In this document: piece by piece, positions 4,670 to 6,045 of the stretch
Layout of the letters: each line of letters opens with the position of its first letter
Position numbering within the stretch: position 1 is the stretch's first letter
Assembly: GCA_023248835.1 (NCBI GenBank)
Contig: JAHFDU010000250.1
Location: 1-6,045, forward strand
Length of the DNA: 6,045 nt
Reading direction: 5' to 3'
Origin: Myxococcales bacterium
Lineage (GTDB): Bacteria > Myxococcota_A > Polyangia > Palsa-1104
Program-made: the position numbers and the translations under genes
Notes under the pieces: generated by a model
The model's database searches: none
What the model was told of the DNA's origin: nothing
The model's input: the letters and a program-made list of their open reading frames with translations, nothing else

Positions 4670-5179
4670 TCATCTATCGCCGATTGGTCGCAGCGAGGAA
4701 ACAGTTTTGTTGCTTCGTCGCCGCGACCGCGCTTTGCGGATTCGATCGCCTAGTAGAATCTCATTTCGACGTTCGAGGTCGGCCGAGCGCTTGCGTTGTC
4801 GCCGTCGCAGCGCGGAATCGGCGAGCGCTCGCCTGCCGAGCGCGGCTTCGAGTTCGGCCTGCACATTTTCCATTTTTCGTGCGGCGGTTCGGGCCTGCTC
4901 CGCCACCTTGCCGAGCGCGCGCTCTTTTTCGGCGGCGCCGGCTCGTGCCATCGCCACTGCTTGCGCCGCACTCGAAAAATGAAGCGCTTTGCCGCGACTT
5001 TGTGCCTGCAAATGCGCTTCGGCTAGCGCAATTTTTTGCTGCGACCGAATGAGCACCGTCTTGGCAGCGACCACCAATTCTGTCGCCGCTTCGAGGTCGC
5101 GGTGGGCCGCCGCCAGGCGGACTTGCGCGTCGAGTAGCTCAATCTTGCGCAGTCGCAGAATCGCCTGTTCGGTGTTCAT
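4670..5179 (-). CDS. basic coiled-coil protein, FliJ/YscO-like in build (169 aa)
   Basis: Predicted soluble, almost entirely helical protein. Residues 5-60 (AILRLRKIELLDAQVRL onward) and 76-140 are rich in Ala, Arg, Glu and Gln in a heptad-like pattern, separated by a short break around SRGKALHFSS (61-70), as in an antiparallel helical hairpin. Length, basic charge and the opening LRLRKIELLDAQ resemble FliJ of the flagellum and YscO/HrpO of type III secretion, stalk proteins that contact the export ATPase. These families are recognised more by shape than by conserved residues, so the similarity is weak evidence. The C-terminal 20-30 residues are very Arg-rich and probably disordered. It starts 42 nt after the aldolase stop and ends 7 nt before the flippase start, so it is probably in one operon with both. 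No other secretion gene is nearby, so an unrelated coiled-coil function is quite possible. Confidence 0.75.
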   Translation of the reverse strand: MNTEQAILRLRKIELLDAQVRLAAAHRDLEAATELVVAAKTVLIRSQQKIALAEAHLQAQSRGKALHFSSAAQAVAMARAGAAEKERALGKVAEQARTAARKMENVQAELEAALGRRALADSALRRRQRKRSADLERRNEILLGDRIRKARSRRRSNKTVSSLRPIGDR

Positions 5180-5221
5180 GCGTGGACTCTAGAATTCGGC
5201 ATGGCCGCGTAGCGAAAACAC

Positions 5222-6007
5222 CTAACTGCTGGCTTGGAGTTTGTGCAAAACTGCCGCCACCAGCGCCTCGTCGCTCGGAGGCGGAGTCGCATTGTGAATC
5301 GGAGCGCGAGGGTACCCGGTGCCATTCGGACAGGCATTGCACAGCGTGCAGGGGTCGGGCGCGCGCGGAATGCCGAGCTGACTTGCGAGCGCTTGCAGTT
5401 TTTCTACTTCCACCGGCGGCAGTGGCGCCACCGGTCCGAGTACGCGGGCGGCGTGGGTGATTTTCGCCGCGTGCTCCATCGCTTCCAGTCGATTGTAAGC
5501 CTCGTCGAGATCGCGCCCGAGCGTGATCGCGCCGTGCCTGTCCATCACCATCGCGTTCGACTGCCGCATGTAGGGGCGCAGCACTTGCGGCACCTCTTCG
5601 GTGGTCGGAGTCGAATAGGGCGCGGTCAAAATCGGCCCGAGCACGAGACAAGTTTCTGACAAAATGCATTGCGCCAAGCTGACGCCCGCCAGCGCCAGTC
5701 CGACGGTAATCGGCGGATGCGAGTGAACCACCGCCGAGATGTCGGGCCGTTCGGCATAGGCGAGCTCATGCATCAAGAATTCGGAAGAGGGCTTGCGGCT
5801 GCCGCGCAAAAGTTTGCCGTGCAGATCGGTGATGACCAGATCACTTTCGCTGATAAAACCCTTGTGTAGCCCCGTCGGTGTGACCAGCACCCGGCCATCG
5901 TCGAGTTTAACCGAAACGTTGCCATCGCCAGCAGCGATGAAGCCCTGCCGATACATGCGGTGGCAGATCTCCACCAAGTGTTTGCGGGTTTCGGACTCGC
6001 GCAGCAT
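5222..6007 (-). CDS. class II aldolase/adducin-family protein, fuculose-phosphate-aldolase type (261 aa)
   Basis: Probable zinc-dependent sugar-phosphate aldolase acting in the cytoplasm; such enzymes cleave a ketose 1-phosphate to dihydroxyacetone phosphate and an aldehyde. Visible motifs are GDGNVSVKL (27-35), TPTG (43-46), SSEFLMH with Glu76 as the likely catalytic acid/base, VVHSHPP with zinc ligands His95 and His97, and MDRHGAITLG (155-164) with the third ligand His158. The spacing follows E. coli FucA (Glu73, His92, His94, His155) with an offset of three. The protein is about 45 residues longer than FucA; the extra tail carries CTLCNAC (Cys220, Cys223, Cys226), a CxxCxxC cluster not needed for this chemistry. 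The ATG at 6007 has no strong ribosome site, and only 38 bp of upstream sequence are in view. Substrate is unknown; fuculose-, rhamnulose- and ribulose-phosphate members look alike. Confidence 0.92.
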   Translation of the reverse strand: MLRESETRKHLVEICHRMYRQGFIAAGDGNVSVKLDDGRVLVTPTGLHKGFISESDLVITDLHGKLLRGSRKPSSEFLMHELAYAERPDISAVVHSHPPITVGLALAGVSLAQCILSETCLVLGPILTAPYSTPTTEEVPQVLRPYMRQSNAMVMDRHGAITLGRDLDEAYNRLEAMEHAAKITHAARVLGPVAPLPPVEVEKLQALASQLGIPRAPDPCTLCNACPNGTGYPRAPIHNATPPPSDEALVAAVLHKLQASS

Positions 6008-6045
6008 CGCCCGAAAACTAGCAGAGCTCTATCTGATCTACAATC

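Noticed and set aside
4483..5052. 189-codon plus-strand frame across the flippase and coiled-coil junction
   Set aside because: It is antisense to two well-supported genes and has Arg/Ala-rich low-complexity composition without a family pattern.
5139..5669. 176-codon frame on the same strand as the aldolase in another phase
   Set aside because: It overlaps an aldolase with all catalytic motifs; its Arg/Ala-rich product is typical of an out-of-frame GC-rich shadow.
6008..6045. Promoter for the aldolase gene set, including AGAGCTCT at 6023-6030
   Set aside because: Only 38 bp are visible and no -10/-35 pair at sensible spacing can be made out.

Overview
The window looks like a chromosomal piece of a GC-rich Gram-negative bacterium, most likely from the Myxococcota or another former deltaproteobacterial lineage. 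The main clue is the exported protein at 208-1785. It joins repeated cysteine modules with an NCGGCG core to a PQQ-like beta-propeller, a mix typical of secreted myxobacterial proteins. This placement is an inference; there is no rRNA or other phylogenetic marker here.

Layout. Positions 1-207 hold no firm gene, but a 44-codon frame for a single membrane helix starts on the stop codon of the propeller gene. The propeller gene (208-1785, minus) and a hicB-hicA toxin-antitoxin pair (1987-2428, plus) diverge from a 201-bp region. That region holds a good sigma70-like promoter almost touching the hicB start codon, an inverted repeat over its -35 box, and a GC-rich hairpin. A CMP-nonulosonate (sialic acid type) cytidylyltransferase gene starts 12 nt after hicA, so it may be read from the same transcript. 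A 218-bp region between convergent genes (3161-3378) holds a 52-bp tandem repeat and hairpins. From 6007 down to 3379 on the minus strand lies a compact set of three genes: a class II (fuculose-phosphate-type) aldolase, a basic coiled-coil protein with FliJ/YscO-like build, and a Wzx-type polysaccharide flippase.

Function. The cytidylyltransferase and the flippase face each other across the repeat and both fit surface-glycan synthesis: one activates a sugar acid, the other moves a lipid-linked oligosaccharide across the inner membrane. The aldolase could feed or drain a sugar-phosphate pool, but its substrate cannot be read from sequence. No glycosyltransferase, polymerase or nonulosonate synthase is visible, so this is at most a fragment of a glycan locus. 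I see no transposase, integrase, CRISPR array, tRNA or rRNA, and no clearly new multi-gene system. The less ordinary points are the coiled-coil gene between an aldolase and a flippase, the Cys-rich tail of the aldolase, the 52-bp repeat, the near-leaderless hicBA promoter, and long A/T runs at the starts of several genes.
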